Shown here: in pieces, positions 26,079-34,577 of the stretch
How the letters are laid out: each line of letters starts with the position of its first letter
Numbering within the stretch: the stretch's first letter is position 1
From: an archaeon
GTDB taxonomy: Archaea; Thermoproteota; Thermoprotei_A; Marsarchaeales; Marsarchaeaceae
Direction: 5' to 3'
Assembly: GCA_902812505.1 (NCBI GenBank)
Contig: CADDZQ010000006.1
Span: 1 to 43,235, forward strand
DNA length: 43,235 bases
Translations under genes and position numbers: made by a program
The notes under the pieces: generated by a model
What the model was told of the DNA's origin: nothing
Databases searched by the model: none
The model's input: the letters and a program-made list of their open reading frames with translations, nothing else

Positions 26079-26673
26079 GACGGCGTGCAAGGCTTTTCGA
26101 GTAGGCTAGCACACCAAGTAGCGGGAAATCAGATTTATCCGGAAACCAAAAGACTGCGTCCTCTAGTATTATTAGGTTGTGCGGTTTATCTGTTACAAGG
26201 ACCTTCCTGTTCTTTGGTAGTCCAAGTCTGCGTAGCCAGGATGGGGTGAGCACAAGTACGCAGTTACCAGTGTTAGAGACGAGTTGAGACGCTTTGCCAG
26301 TAACCTGCTTTTCACCGTAGTAGACGATGGCGCTAATTGCTTCGCTCAACTCAACACCACCCGACCCAAGCTCCTCCAGTAAATTCAGCTTCTCCTCCAC
26401 TTTTTCAGAGAGCTCTCTGCGGATGCGTGGCAGTATAGAGCTCATTGGTAAAGGCTTAAAAAGCCTCGGCCTTCCCTGAGTGCTCTCAACCCAACCCTTC
26501 TCCTGAAGAGATTTTAGGACGGTGTATATCCAGGAGCGCGGTACCCCCGAACGCTCGGCTAACTCGCTAGAAGTGAGTGCGCCATGTGTATAAAGTGAAA
26601 TGCACACCTGCGCCTCATACCTACTTAAACCAAGCTCCATTAATACCCCAAGAGATGATGTGACTCTGCTCAT
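25999..26673 (-). CDS. Second TrmB-family transcription regulator
   Basis: A 224-residue protein when started at ATG 26673. The N-terminal winged helix is clear: LGLSRYEAQVCISLYTHGALTSSELAERSGVPRSWIYTVLKSLQEKGWVE. A helical linker (PRIRRELSEKVEEKLNLLEEL) and a small phospholipase-D-like ligand region follow (AIVYYGEKQVTGKASQL, CVLVLTPSWLRRLG, NLIILEDAVFWFPD). It is shorter than classic TrmB. The longer frame to 26709 is rejected because the shared AT box at 26694-26706 would then be inside it. The gene is divergent from the surface-protein gene and convergent with the LSm-like gene. Confidence 0.82.
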   Translation of the reverse strand: MSRVTSSLGVLMELGLSRYEAQVCISLYTHGALTSSELAERSGVPRSWIYTVLKSLQEKGWVESTQGRPRLFKPLPMSSILPRIRRELSEKVEEKLNLLEELGSGGVELSEAISAIVYYGEKQVTGKASQLVSNTGNCVLVLTPSWLRRLGLPKNRKVLVTDKPHNLIILEDAVFWFPDKSDFPLLGVLAYSKSLARRLSAFVEEREKLKRQRKPKEIGGRSED

Positions 26674-26693
26674 ACACACATAAATATCGATCG

Positions 26694-26706
26694 GACTTAA
26701 ATATAA
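26694..26706. promoter_or_regulatory. Shared bidirectional TATA-like box
   Basis: ACTTAAATATAAC lies about 26 bases from both ATG 26673 (minus) and ATG 26725 (plus). It is the only strong AT box in the 51-base gap, so the TrmB regulator and the surface protein may be transcribed from opposite sides of one element, the same layout as at 11427-11437. Confidence 0.6.
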
Positions 26707-26724
26707 CAATTATTTGTTGGTATT

Positions 26725-28026
26725 ATGCGCCGTAAAGCACTGATACTATTATTGTTTGTGTTAGTCTCATTATCGTTCGTTATGGTAACCCAAGGCGCGC
26801 ACGCGGTTGTTATAGAGCTTCAGCCAAGTTTTCAAACCACGGCTCTGTGGGGTTCACCCCAATCGCCTCTGCTTGCGGCTCCTGGCTCAACAAGCCTCCC
26901 CCTCTATGTTTCAGTAACAAACCTTGGACCCGAGGAATTGTACTCTGTTGTGATGCGTCTGCAGCCATCCTACCCGCTAGTTCCTATCAAGGGTGTTCCA
27001 GGCAATATAACTCTCCGCCTCCCCGCCCTACCAGTGGGGAGCACTGTTGCCCTAGTGGGGTACTTCAATATTTCACCCAGCATTCAACCAGGTGTCTACA
27101 ACCAAACCCTACTTGTAGACTATATGGTGGGTAATCAGACCTATAGTCAGACGCTCAATATAGGTGTACCCATCTTGGGGGAGCCCAAAATCCAGCTTGC
27201 GGGTTTCAGCTATAACCCTATTAGGGTGTATCCGGGTTACCCCTATGCTGAGCTGACGGCTATACTCGTAAATACGGGAACCGCTACGGCGTCATCCGTT
27301 AGTGTAGAGCTCAACATAAGCTATCCAGTATACTCGATATATAATGGGTCAGAGAGTCAAACTGTGGGGTATATGCCTGTAGGGACGCCTGTGGCACTCA
27401 ATTTTATACTCGGCGTCTACAACACTTCCTCAGCGGTCAACACGAGTCTTATACTCATCGTCAGATACAACCAGGGTCAAACCCAGAGGTTTAGTGTACC
27501 TTTTATCGAATATCCTAAGGCCGCTCTCTCAATTGTTGGGGTTACCTCACCAACCGTAAGGGTTGGTGATGAAGCAGACTATGTGACTTTAACGGTAAAA
27601 AACACGGGGGATGTACCGGCTCAATTCCTCACATTCACCCTTCTACCTTCGGATGTATTCCAAGTCAGTGTACCGTCAAGTGAGAACCCCCTCCTCGCCT
27701 TGAGTGCTGTGAACGTGAGTGTAGGTACACTTATGCCTGGACAAGAAGCTAACATAACCTACATAATACAAGTCAACTCCAACATCAAACACGGTGTATA
27801 CCCACTAAGTGTTGTGGCCACATGGCGTCAGCCGGGCGCCACACAACCATTTATCCAAGAGTTAACGGTACCCATACAGGTCCATAGGACACTTATCCAG
27901 AGCTTCCTACACTCATTCGAGAACCTGAATTCGAACCCTGTTTTAGTGCTCGAAACACTACTCATAATAATCCTCATAATTATCGTCATAGCCATAGCCG
28001 TGAGGCTGAGAACAAGGTCCAAGTGA
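26725..28026 (+). CDS. Secreted, membrane-anchored surface protein with beta-sandwich repeats
   Basis: A 433-residue protein with an N-terminal signal peptide (RRK start, hydrophobic about 4-22, likely cut near GAHA), two to three beta-sandwich domains of the COG1361/CARDB or NEW3-like kind, and a C-terminal anchor helix (about 403-425; LETLLIIILIIIVIAIAV) followed by RLRTRSK. The repeats contain VTNLGPEELYSVVM, VNTGTATASSVSVELN and VKNTGDVPAQFLTF, the N-x-G turn typical of such domains. Many N-x-S/T sequons suggest glycosylation. It probably sits outside the cell as an S-layer-linked or transporter-associated protein. Its promoter is shared with the TrmB regulator. Confidence 0.82.
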   Translation: MRRKALILLLFVLVSLSFVMVTQGAHAVVIELQPSFQTTALWGSPQSPLLAAPGSTSLPLYVSVTNLGPEELYSVVMRLQPSYPLVPIKGVPGNITLRLPALPVGSTVALVGYFNISPSIQPGVYNQTLLVDYMVGNQTYSQTLNIGVPILGEPKIQLAGFSYNPIRVYPGYPYAELTAILVNTGTATASSVSVELNISYPVYSIYNGSESQTVGYMPVGTPVALNFILGVYNTSSAVNTSLILIVRYNQGQTQRFSVPFIEYPKAALSIVGVTSPTVRVGDEADYVTLTVKNTGDVPAQFLTFTLLPSDVFQVSVPSSENPLLALSAVNVSVGTLMPGQEANITYIIQVNSNIKHGVYPLSVVATWRQPGATQPFIQELTVPIQVHRTLIQSFLHSFENLNSNPVLVLETLLIIILIIIVIAIAVRLRTRSK

Positions 28027-28238
28027 GTATCAAGAATGATGTTTGGGGACCGTCTGAGAAGCGGAAACCCTTCCTACTAAGGTTTCCAAACTCCACCCCG
28101 CGGTGAGTGGGGTGGTTCGCTTGTAGGAACCGATAATATGTGGTTCAAGAACACATTAATGGCAGCAAAGTTATAACGATGTGCAAGTCTCGTGTTTTTA
28201 AAGTCGGCCTTAAGCGGCTTTTGAATTAAGTTGGGCGT
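28027..28238. repeat. Hairpin cluster, possible terminator or element remnant
   Basis: Three inverted pairs lie close together: GGAAACC/GGTTTCC (28063-28087, 11-base loop), CCACCCC/GGGGTGG (28093-28115), and TTCCTAC/GTAGGAA (28071-28077 with 28123-28129) enclosing the second hairpin. The first and third pairs overlap, so alternative folds exist. The cluster follows the surface-protein gene and precedes a convergent gene. CCCGCGG followed by GTGAG is also seen near 28882-28901. Confidence 0.45.
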
Positions 28239-28604
28239 TCAGATATCACCCGCCTTTTTGTTCGATCCTCTGAACTTGTCAACCGGGTATCTTTGAGCGT
28301 TCTTGGCGAGTTTATGTTCAAGTGTTGATGATAAATCAATGTTGTAGAGTTCTGAGATACGTAAGAGGAAGTAGAAGACGTCGGCCACCTCATCGTAAAC
28401 TTTTTCCATCATTTCGGGGGTTTGAAGCATTGTGTTTATGTCTGTCTCTGACTTAAACCTGAAGAGTTGTAATAGCTCAGCGGACTCGGTCACTAGGCCA
28501 ATAGTTAGCTCTTTGAGATTATGATACTTCCCCCAGTCTCTTTCATCGCAAAACCTTTTCACCTTAAGCTTTAACTCGTCGACGGTCGTGTTGGTATCTT
28601 TCAA
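28239..28604 (-). CDS. MazG-like nucleotide pyrophosphohydrolase
   Basis: A 121-residue all-alpha NTP pyrophosphohydrolase of the dCTPase/RS21-C6 MazG-like group, which hydrolyses dNTPs or damaged NTPs to monophosphates. The metal-binding acidic residues are in TESAELLQLF (E40, E43) and VYDEVADVFYFLLR (E72, D75). The N-terminal RDWGKYHN and C-terminal KNAQRYPVDKFRGS are family signatures. It starts with TTG at 28604; GGTTAAATC about 30 bases upstream fits a leaderless promoter. It stands alone, probably with a cytoplasmic house-cleaning function. Confidence 0.88.
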   Translation of the reverse strand: MKDTNTTVDELKLKVKRFCDERDWGKYHNLKELTIGLVTESAELLQLFRFKSETDINTMLQTPEMMEKVYDEVADVFYFLLRISELYNIDLSSTLEHKLAKNAQRYPVDKFRGSNKKAGDI

Positions 28605-29242
28605 CTCAGTTAGAAAATATGTGTGCCTGATTTAACCTTTTGGACAAAGATAAAGGATTACACATACGTTTAGAGCTTTGAATACTCCCCTTGTCTATAA
28701 GTAATTTAACGGAGGTTCTGTGTACAAATGTTAGGTAGTGTGTTGCGAATCGGCTATACCATTGAATTGTTCTGGGAGCGCTTCAGGTTGGAGACCTGTG
28801 TGGCATCGATATTGACATCACTGGAAAATATGTGGTAGAGGGGTTTGTCAATAGGGACGCCTACTGCTGAGGCGAATAGTCCTATAAGCCCACCCGCGGA
28901 AAAGCGGTGAGCCGAAGACTTACTGCACCTTATGGTTGCCTTTTAGCTATGCCTGTAAGGCTATCAGTCCTTGATATTTCCTCCTTCGAGTTTCCATAAT
29001 CATATTTTGACGTATTGGCAACGCAGCCTAGTAGGTCGTGATTCTCGTAACATATATCACTAAGGCTAAAGCCAATGACTTGTTGTAGGTAGCCCTACTA
29101 ACAGTTGTGCTCCCACTGAGTGTGGAAAGTCCCAATTCAAAACCCATGCGCCACCAAATTAGAATATGGTAATATGTTTCATTGAAAGTCGATTTGGTTA
29201 AGCGTAGCCGAGTTCTTTTTATGGTTACTAGTGTTACTTACC
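28605..29242. other. 640-base gene-poor region with a possible relic
   Basis: No intact gene. Around 28770-28910 one plus-strand frame reads GIDIDITGKYVVEGF and VNRDAYC, then stop codons interrupt SYKPTRGKAVSRR. This looks like a decayed coding region, perhaps transposon-derived, but no family is certain. CCGC-GGAAAA-GCGG near 28886 can form a small hairpin. The region between the two leftward genes otherwise shows no tRNA, repeat array or promoter except for sequence near the MazG-like start. Confidence 0.4.
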
Positions 29243-30832
29243 CTATAATGGTGATGCTGGCACGTCGTTTGAATTGATCACGGCGTCAAGCACCGCTGGC
29301 CTATCCGCTTGAATGAGTTCGTGTATTGCTTGATCCATTTGGCTTATGTCCTCAAGCCTTATACCTAGAGCGCCCATGCTCTCCGCCAGCTTGGCAAAGT
29401 CTGGGTTGTGTAGTTCTGTGCCGTATTCTTGGTACCCCATTAGTTCCTGCTCGATTTTAATCAATCCCAGCTTTGAGTTGTTGAACACGACGACTTTGAT
29501 TGGTCTAGAATATTTGACGGCTGTAAGCATCTCCATCATGGTCATAGAGAAACCGCCGTCTCCGACTAGTGCGACAACGGGCTTATCCGACGCGAAGGAA
29601 ACCCCGAGGGCTCCGGCAACACCGCATCCCATTGTCCCAAGCCATGATGAAGTATAAAACGCGTAGGGTCTACTCAGCCTTAGGTTTTGGGCGCACCACA
29701 GTGTTACGAGGCCCACATCGCAGACTAGTATGGCTTCGGGCGGTAGCTCTTCGCATATTTTGCGCACAAGCGCTTGGGGTGGTATCGGTGTCTCCATCGC
29801 CTTCTCCCGCTGTTCAAGCTCGGAGAGCCACTCCCTCTTTGCATCCTGGAGTTTTAAATAGTACTTGTCCTGTTTTTCCTCAGGCTTTACTGATAATAGG
29901 AACTTCTCAACAGTGGAGACAACACTCAATTCGACACCCATCCTTTTGCCCAGATTTGCTGGTTCGATGTCGACTTGGATCGTGGGTATACCTTTGGGTA
30001 GGAACTCTGTGAAGGGGGAGGATGAGCCAAGCATTATTAATAGGTCGGCGCCGCCTAGGGCGATCGAACTAGGTTTTGCACCAAGTAGGCCGAGTCCCCC
30101 CATTACTTTAGGGTCTGTTTCGGGTAAGACGCCTTTGCCGTTAAGACTGTACACTATGGGTGCGCCTATCCTTTCGGCGAATTCGTCGAGCATGTGGGAT
30201 GCTCCTCTCGCACCTCCACCGATGAGTATGACTGGCTTTGAGCTCGCGTTTATCGCCTCTTCAGCTTTCTTCACGTCGAAAACGTATTCCACGTGCGGAA
30301 GGTCTGCTTGCACTTTCTCATTGGCTTCGACTTTTGACCTAAGCACGTCAACTGGTAGTACTAGATGTGAGACGCCCTTCTCAAGAAGGGATGTCCTACA
30401 TGCGAGAGTCACCATTCGCTGGGCGCTTGCAGGGTTTATTATCTGCCTATTGAATATAGATACATCGTCGAAGAGTTTGAGTAGGTCAACCTCCTGGGGA
30501 GAGTCGAAGCCGATTGTGTCGCTACGCACTTGCCCCGTCAAAGCAATTACTGGGGCATGCTCTAGTTTGGCGTTGTAGAGGCCGTTAAGGAGGTGAACCG
30601 AGCCGGGACCAGAAGTGCCGAGAGCCGCTACAAGTGTGCCAGTGTGTTTCGCTTCAAAACTAGCGGCGAGAGCTCCCCCTTCCTCATGCCTCACCTGGAT
30701 GAATTTAACACTTGGGCTCTTCCTTATGGCTTCAACAAGAGGGTTAATCGAGTCACCAGGCACACCGTAAACCCTTTTGACACCGAACTCAGCAAGCACA
30801 GACACAATTATGTCGGCTACCGAATAATCCAT
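29243..30832 (-). CDS. Thiamine-diphosphate enzyme, pyruvate oxidase (PoxB)-like
   Basis: A 529-residue ThDP-dependent enzyme closest in motifs to PoxB, which converts pyruvate to acetate and CO2 with electrons passed to quinone or oxygen. It has the N-terminal domain VKRVYGVPGDSINPLVEA and RHEEGGALAASFEAKHTG (catalytic Glu), then LGTSGPGSVHLLNGLYNA, a middle domain with ILIGGGARG, and the C-terminal ThDP motif ALVGDGGFSMTMMEMLTA...VVFNN. The ending NDVPASPL is PoxB-like. The PoxB C-terminal membrane helix is missing, so it may be soluble; acetolactate synthase is the alternative. ATG 30832 is preceded by TTATTAAAAAGG (about 30850-30861). Confidence 0.88.
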   Translation of the reverse strand: MDYSVADIIVSVLAEFGVKRVYGVPGDSINPLVEAIRKSPSVKFIQVRHEEGGALAASFEAKHTGTLVAALGTSGPGSVHLLNGLYNAKLEHAPVIALTGQVRSDTIGFDSPQEVDLLKLFDDVSIFNRQIINPASAQRMVTLACRTSLLEKGVSHLVLPVDVLRSKVEANEKVQADLPHVEYVFDVKKAEEAINASSKPVILIGGGARGASHMLDEFAERIGAPIVYSLNGKGVLPETDPKVMGGLGLLGAKPSSIALGGADLLIMLGSSSPFTEFLPKGIPTIQVDIEPANLGKRMGVELSVVSTVEKFLLSVKPEEKQDKYYLKLQDAKREWLSELEQREKAMETPIPPQALVRKICEELPPEAILVCDVGLVTLWCAQNLRLSRPYAFYTSSWLGTMGCGVAGALGVSFASDKPVVALVGDGGFSMTMMEMLTAVKYSRPIKVVVFNNSKLGLIKIEQELMGYQEYGTELHNPDFAKLAESMGALGIRLEDISQMDQAIHELIQADRPAVLDAVINSNDVPASPL

Positions 30833-31002
30833 GCTTTCAATAAGTCACACCTTTTTAATAACGTTGTGCTATATGAATCCCCCGCTAAGCGTAGTTTTAA
30901 ATGTGGTTGCCTGTTACCACACTCAGCAAGACTAATTGTGAGTAGCTAAAGGCGACAAATAGGAGGAGTAAAAAGGTGGATTAGGATTAGGTTGTGTTTT
31001 GG

Positions 31003-32352
31003 TTACTCGGATATCTCCTCTAGTACTCTCCTTGTACTCCTTATCCCGAGTAGAACGAACACTCCTCCTATTGTTGCTTCAATTGCCAGCACTTCGTATG
31101 CACCGAACAGCCCGCCTGTTGCGAAGAGTGCCGCTGTGAACGGGACTGAGAAGATTGGTGCGAGGTGGCCTAAGCCGTCCGTGAGGGCTACACCGTTGCT
31201 CCTTGCACGTGTTGGAAAGTTCTCAGCGGAATAGACGTATAGCATGGTCGCGAGGAAGGTGTTTGAGAATGCTGCCACAAAATACGAGAAGACCTCTTCC
31301 GCGAGGCTCCCTTTTAATCCTATACCAATCATTGAAAGAGCCTGTATAAAGAATAGCAGGGCTATCAGGTACTTCCGCTCAGTTAGGTCAGAGAAGATGA
31401 ATGATAGGAATGCTCCGAGTGCGAACCCAAGGCCACCGAGACCCACTACTGTAAGGCTTGCAACGTAGGCGTAACCGGACGCCGATAACAGTGAGGTAGT
31501 TAGCGCAAGAAATGGGTAAGCGTAAACATAGTAGAGGAGGAAGACGGCTAGCATTAGAAGCACGCGTGGCAGGTGTTTTCTCGTAAAGAGGCTGGTTATC
31601 GGCAGGGTCTTTTCTTCCAGCTGTGACGTTTTAGCTAGGCTAGATATGGGTGGCAGTGTTCCCTTCTTTTTCTGATACGTTGCCTCAGCTAGGCCAATCA
31701 CCCCCTCTGCCTCATTAAACCTCTTCTTCAATATGAGCCAGCGGGGGCTCTCGGGGATGCTTCTCCTCAGATAAAGGATAGCCAAGCCTCCTAGGGCGCC
31801 TATGATAAAATATATCCTCCAACCATAGCTCGCCACAGGTATAACGAATAAACCTATAAGTGGACCTATTCCAGCGCCCACAAACCCGAAGAACGTGCCG
31901 AGACTCTGGAACCTTCCCCTCACACCTGCGGGAGTCATCTCACTCAGATAGGCAGCGGCTATGGCTAGGTCAGCCCCTATACCGATCCCCGTTATAAACC
32001 GCCAGAAGTAGACCTCAAAGATATTCGTGGACAAGCCAGTCAGCAGCGAACCAATAGAATACGAGATAAGTGTAACAGTGAGACCGGTTTTCCGCCCGTA
32101 CTTGTCAGCGATGTGTGCGAAACCAACAGCACCTATGAGGTAGCCCACCAACGCTACGACCGTGCCCACGCTGGCAAGCGTGGTCGCGCTAACACCTAGC
32201 TGTGAGGCTATAGCTGGCGCGGCGACACCCAGCGTGAGAACGTCGTAAAGCCCGAAAAAATAGGCGATGCCAATGAGCACAAGTACGCTAAGGGGCCAAG
32301 GCCAGCTACCGAATCGCTCCAAACGGTTTATTAAAGCCGTCTCAGAAGACAT
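31003..32352 (-). CDS. MFS transporter, sugar/organic-acid porter type
   Basis: A 449-residue 12-helix carrier of the major facilitator superfamily. HIADKYGRKTGLTV is motif A, RFITGIGIGADLAIAAAYLSEMTPAGVRGRFQS is the sugar-porter/aromatic-acid-porter pattern, and the IPESPRWLILKKRF motif follows helix 6. SDLTERKYLI is the second-half motif A. The family carries sugars, aromatic acids or metabolite anions, usually with protons. Its position beside a catabolic island suggests organic acid import, but that is inferred. The ATG at 32352 follows TATTTATATAGATG about 25-32 bases upstream. Confidence 0.88.
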   Translation of the reverse strand: MSSETALINRLERFGSWPWPLSVLVLIGIAYFFGLYDVLTLGVAAPAIASQLGVSATTLASVGTVVALVGYLIGAVGFAHIADKYGRKTGLTVTLISYSIGSLLTGLSTNIFEVYFWRFITGIGIGADLAIAAAYLSEMTPAGVRGRFQSLGTFFGFVGAGIGPLIGLFVIPVASYGWRIYFIIGALGGLAILYLRRSIPESPRWLILKKRFNEAEGVIGLAEATYQKKKGTLPPISSLAKTSQLEEKTLPITSLFTRKHLPRVLLMLAVFLLYYVYAYPFLALTTSLLSASGYAYVASLTVVGLGGLGFALGAFLSFIFSDLTERKYLIALLFFIQALSMIGIGLKGSLAEEVFSYFVAAFSNTFLATMLYVYSAENFPTRARSNGVALTDGLGHLAPIFSVPFTAALFATGGLFGAYEVLAIEATIGGVFVLLGIRSTRRVLEEISE

Positions 32353-32759
32353 TTGAATATTTTATTAGATATCATCTATATAAATATTGTGTGGAAGAGA
32401 TCGATTTCTAGAATTATATGTTAATACTGAACGCCGAATAGAGAGTTGAACATAAAATCGAATTTTCTCAAGTAACATGTTAAGTGATATTTTACCTAGA
32501 GTAGCCTCTAAAGCAAGTGTCTTTAATAGAGGAATTAGCGGCAGCCTTTAATATTTTGTATGATGAAATCTGCGACCCATCATAGCGTTTCGCATTCAGG
32601 CACTCATTATATTTACTTTTAAAAACACCAATATCGAGATTTATAAATAATTATTTGGCTCCGCAAATAGGAGTTGTTCCCTAAGTTGGTAGAAGGGTTG
32701 TGGTTTGCCGGCCTGTTTTCAGGCAAGGTTTATATAGCGTTGGAAAGGCTGAATGTTTA
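32353..32759. other. AT-rich divergent intergenic region
   Basis: About 400 bases between the leftward carrier and the Cox-type island. GGTTTATATAGCG (32728-32740) is a strong TATA-like box about 27 bases before ATG 32760. A run of AT-rich sequence (32600-32650) and a GCCGGCCTGTTTTCAGGC repeat (GCCTG/CAGGC at 32710-32724) might be regulatory. No gene was recognised. Confidence 0.45.
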
Positions 32760-33620
32760 ATGCCCTTCAATATTCAGAGCCTAGAACATTATTATACTCC
32801 AAGAACCGTTGAGGAGGCGTGCTCTTTGCTCTCATCCAACCAGGATTTTATACCAATCGCGGGTGGCAGCGCAATATATATTTTCTCCGCTAAGGGACTA
32901 CTACAAGATATAAGGGGGTTTGTGAGCCTGAGCTCTCTTGGACTTAATGGGATTCATGGTTCTGATGCCTACATCGAGCTTGGAGCCATGGTTACACACC
33001 AAGAATTGCTTGAAAGCCGATTGGACAAGCCCAGCGTTTTAAGTGAGGCCCTACTCGCTATTCCGAAGGAGGTAAGAAGCGTTGGGACAGTGGGAGGCCA
33101 GCTGTGTACATGCTTTCCGAACTTTGATCTAAACGTTGCACTCCTAGCGTTGGACGCGGAGATAATGGTTACTGGAGGCGACCAAGTAAGACGTGAAGGT
33201 ATAGAGAAATTCTTTAGGGGTGTCCTCGAACCGGACCTCAGACCAGGGGAGATTGTGACTGGCATCAAGGTTCCTAGGAAGAGGGGTTTGCTTAGCGGGT
33301 ACAGTAAGGCGGCTCTCACGGCTCATGGATTCAGCTTAATTTCGGTGGGTGTCGCGCTTGAGGTGAATAGAGGCTTCTTCGAAGGTGCAAGGGTCGCTGT
33401 GGGGGGTGCACTCAACACGTCTCCGGTTAGGCTTAAGGGCGTCGAGGACGCACTCAGGGGTCACCCTGTAACACGTGAGACAATAGTGGAGGCTTCTGAA
33501 TCGGCCCTCAGCGAAGGTGCGCTGAATGTGGGCACGGATAACAAGGCTTCCTCAGAGTACAAGAGGCGTCTTGCGTCAGTGCTTATTAAGAGGACTATTC
33601 TACGGGTGGTTGGGTTATAG
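32760..33620 (+). CDS. FAD-binding (medium) subunit, CO dehydrogenase/xanthine dehydrogenase type
   Basis: A 286-residue FAD subunit of the molybdenum hydroxylase family (CoxM/HbaD/CutM). The FAD motifs are recognisable: IAGGSAIY (34-37) in place of AGGTDL, and SVGTVGGQL (about 110-114) in place of TIGGNL. The C-terminal CO_deh_flav domain includes RVAVGGALNTSPVRLKGVEDAL. Members accept electrons from the Fe-S subunit. The longer frame from 32700 is rejected; ATG 32760 sits 27 bases after a TATA box. The gene is followed after 2 bases by the Fe-S subunit, but no large molybdopterin subunit follows, so the electron source must be elsewhere or the complex is incomplete. Confidence 0.88.
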   Translation: MPFNIQSLEHYYTPRTVEEACSLLSSNQDFIPIAGGSAIYIFSAKGLLQDIRGFVSLSSLGLNGIHGSDAYIELGAMVTHQELLESRLDKPSVLSEALLAIPKEVRSVGTVGGQLCTCFPNFDLNVALLALDAEIMVTGGDQVRREGIEKFFRGVLEPDLRPGEIVTGIKVPRKRGLLSGYSKAALTAHGFSLISVGVALEVNRGFFEGARVAVGGALNTSPVRLKGVEDALRGHPVTRETIVEASESALSEGALNVGTDNKASSEYKRRLASVLIKRTILRVVGL

Positions 33621-33622
33621 CT

Positions 33623-34126
33623 ATGCAGATAAGTCTTCGCGTGAATGGTGAACAGGTGGTTGTCGACGATGTTAAAGCTAGGAGCACCCTTCTTGACGTG
33701 TTAAGGGATCAACTTAACCTTAAAGGAGCCAAGAAGGGTTGTGAGGGTGAGGGGTGTGGTGCGTGCACTGTGATTGTTGATTCCCGCCCAGTGTATAGTT
33801 GTATGTACCCTGCGCTAGCCGCCTCTGGTAGAAGCGTGCTTACAGTTGAAGGCTTGGAGGTTGGAGGCCAGCTTGATAGGGTTCAGAGAGAGTTCATAGA
33901 CAGGTGGGCTTTCCAGTGTGGCTACTGCACCCCGGGTTTCATAATGGCATTGGAGGCCTTAGTTAGGGAAGCAGATTCCAATCCAGGTAAATTCAAGGAA
34001 GTGTACGGAGGAAATATTAGAGATATAGTGAAGGACGCGCTTACTGGACACATCTGCAGGTGTACTGGTTATGAGCCAATAGTGGAGACCGCCCTTCTTA
34101 TCCTATCAGAAAAAGGTTTAGACTAA
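33623..34126 (+). CDS. [2Fe-2S] small subunit, CO dehydrogenase/xanthine dehydrogenase type
   Basis: A 167-residue iron-sulfur subunit. The N-terminal plant-type cluster ligands are C40, C45, C48 and C60 (KGCEGEGCGACTV...YSC). The C-terminal four-helix cluster ligands are C99, C102, C135 and C137 (CGYCTPGF, HICRCTGY). All eight Cys are present, so the protein should be functional. It would move electrons between a molybdenum cofactor subunit and the FAD subunit. The large subunit is not next to it. The next gene, encoding a DUF35 protein, begins 30 bases later. Confidence 0.92.
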   Translation: MQISLRVNGEQVVVDDVKARSTLLDVLRDQLNLKGAKKGCEGEGCGACTVIVDSRPVYSCMYPALAASGRSVLTVEGLEVGGQLDRVQREFIDRWAFQCGYCTPGFIMALEALVREADSNPGKFKEVYGGNIRDIVKDALTGHICRCTGYEPIVETALLILSEKGLD

Positions 34127-34156
34127 GCTTATGTTTAAGTCGCAGCTCCATTACTT

Positions 34157-34573
34157 ATGGAGAGCGCCGGTGCAACACTACCTGAGGTTGACGGTGTAAA
34201 CAAGAATTTTTTTGAAGGTTTAGCGGCTGGTAGACTCCTTATACAGCGGTGCTCCACGTGTGGCTCACACCTGTTTTACCCCAAGCCTTGGTGTGTGGTC
34301 TGTGGAAGCCTAGAGCTTGAATGGGTAGAGGCGCCAAAGGAGGGAAAGCTGTACACCTACACAATAATTAACCGTGTGATAGGTAACTCAAAGGAGTTCG
34401 AAAAAGAGTTACCCTACGCTGTGGGCTCCGTTGAGCTCGATGTGGGGGTAAGGGTATACGCGCGGCTGTTAGCCTCGAATCCCTCGAGCATCAAAATAGG
34501 ATGCAGAGTCGTACTCGAGCCGCGAAGGCTGACCGATAAAGTGGGTCTCCCCTACTTTAGGGTGGTGGAGTAG
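34157..34573 (+). CDS. DUF35 OB-fold/zinc-ribbon acyl-CoA-associated protein
   Basis: A 138-residue protein. A rubredoxin-like zinc ribbon (C32, C35, C46, C49 in QRCSTCGSHLFYPKPWCVVCGS) is followed by an OB-fold domain (about 60-135; GKLYTYTIINRVIG, CRVVLEPRRL). DUF35 proteins act as partners of thiolase-fold enzymes, placing the acyl-CoA or bridging active sites, as in archaeal thiolase/HMG-CoA synthase complexes and the bacterial steroid aldolase ChsH2-Ltp2. The adjacent thiolase-like gene, four bases downstream, is the expected partner. Confidence 0.9.
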   Translation: MESAGATLPEVDGVNKNFFEGLAAGRLLIQRCSTCGSHLFYPKPWCVVCGSLELEWVEAPKEGKLYTYTIINRVIGNSKEFEKELPYAVGSVELDVGVRVYARLLASNPSSIKIGCRVVLEPRRLTDKVGLPYFRVVE

Positions 34574-34577
34574 ATAT

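Noticed and set aside
29346-30578. Plus-strand frames opposite the PoxB-like gene
   Set aside because: The minus strand carries complete ThDP motifs; these frames are antisense shadows.
30593-30949. Plus-strand frame overlapping the start of the PoxB-like gene
   Set aside because: Composition is that of a shadow; no motif and the poxB-like promoter lies inside it.
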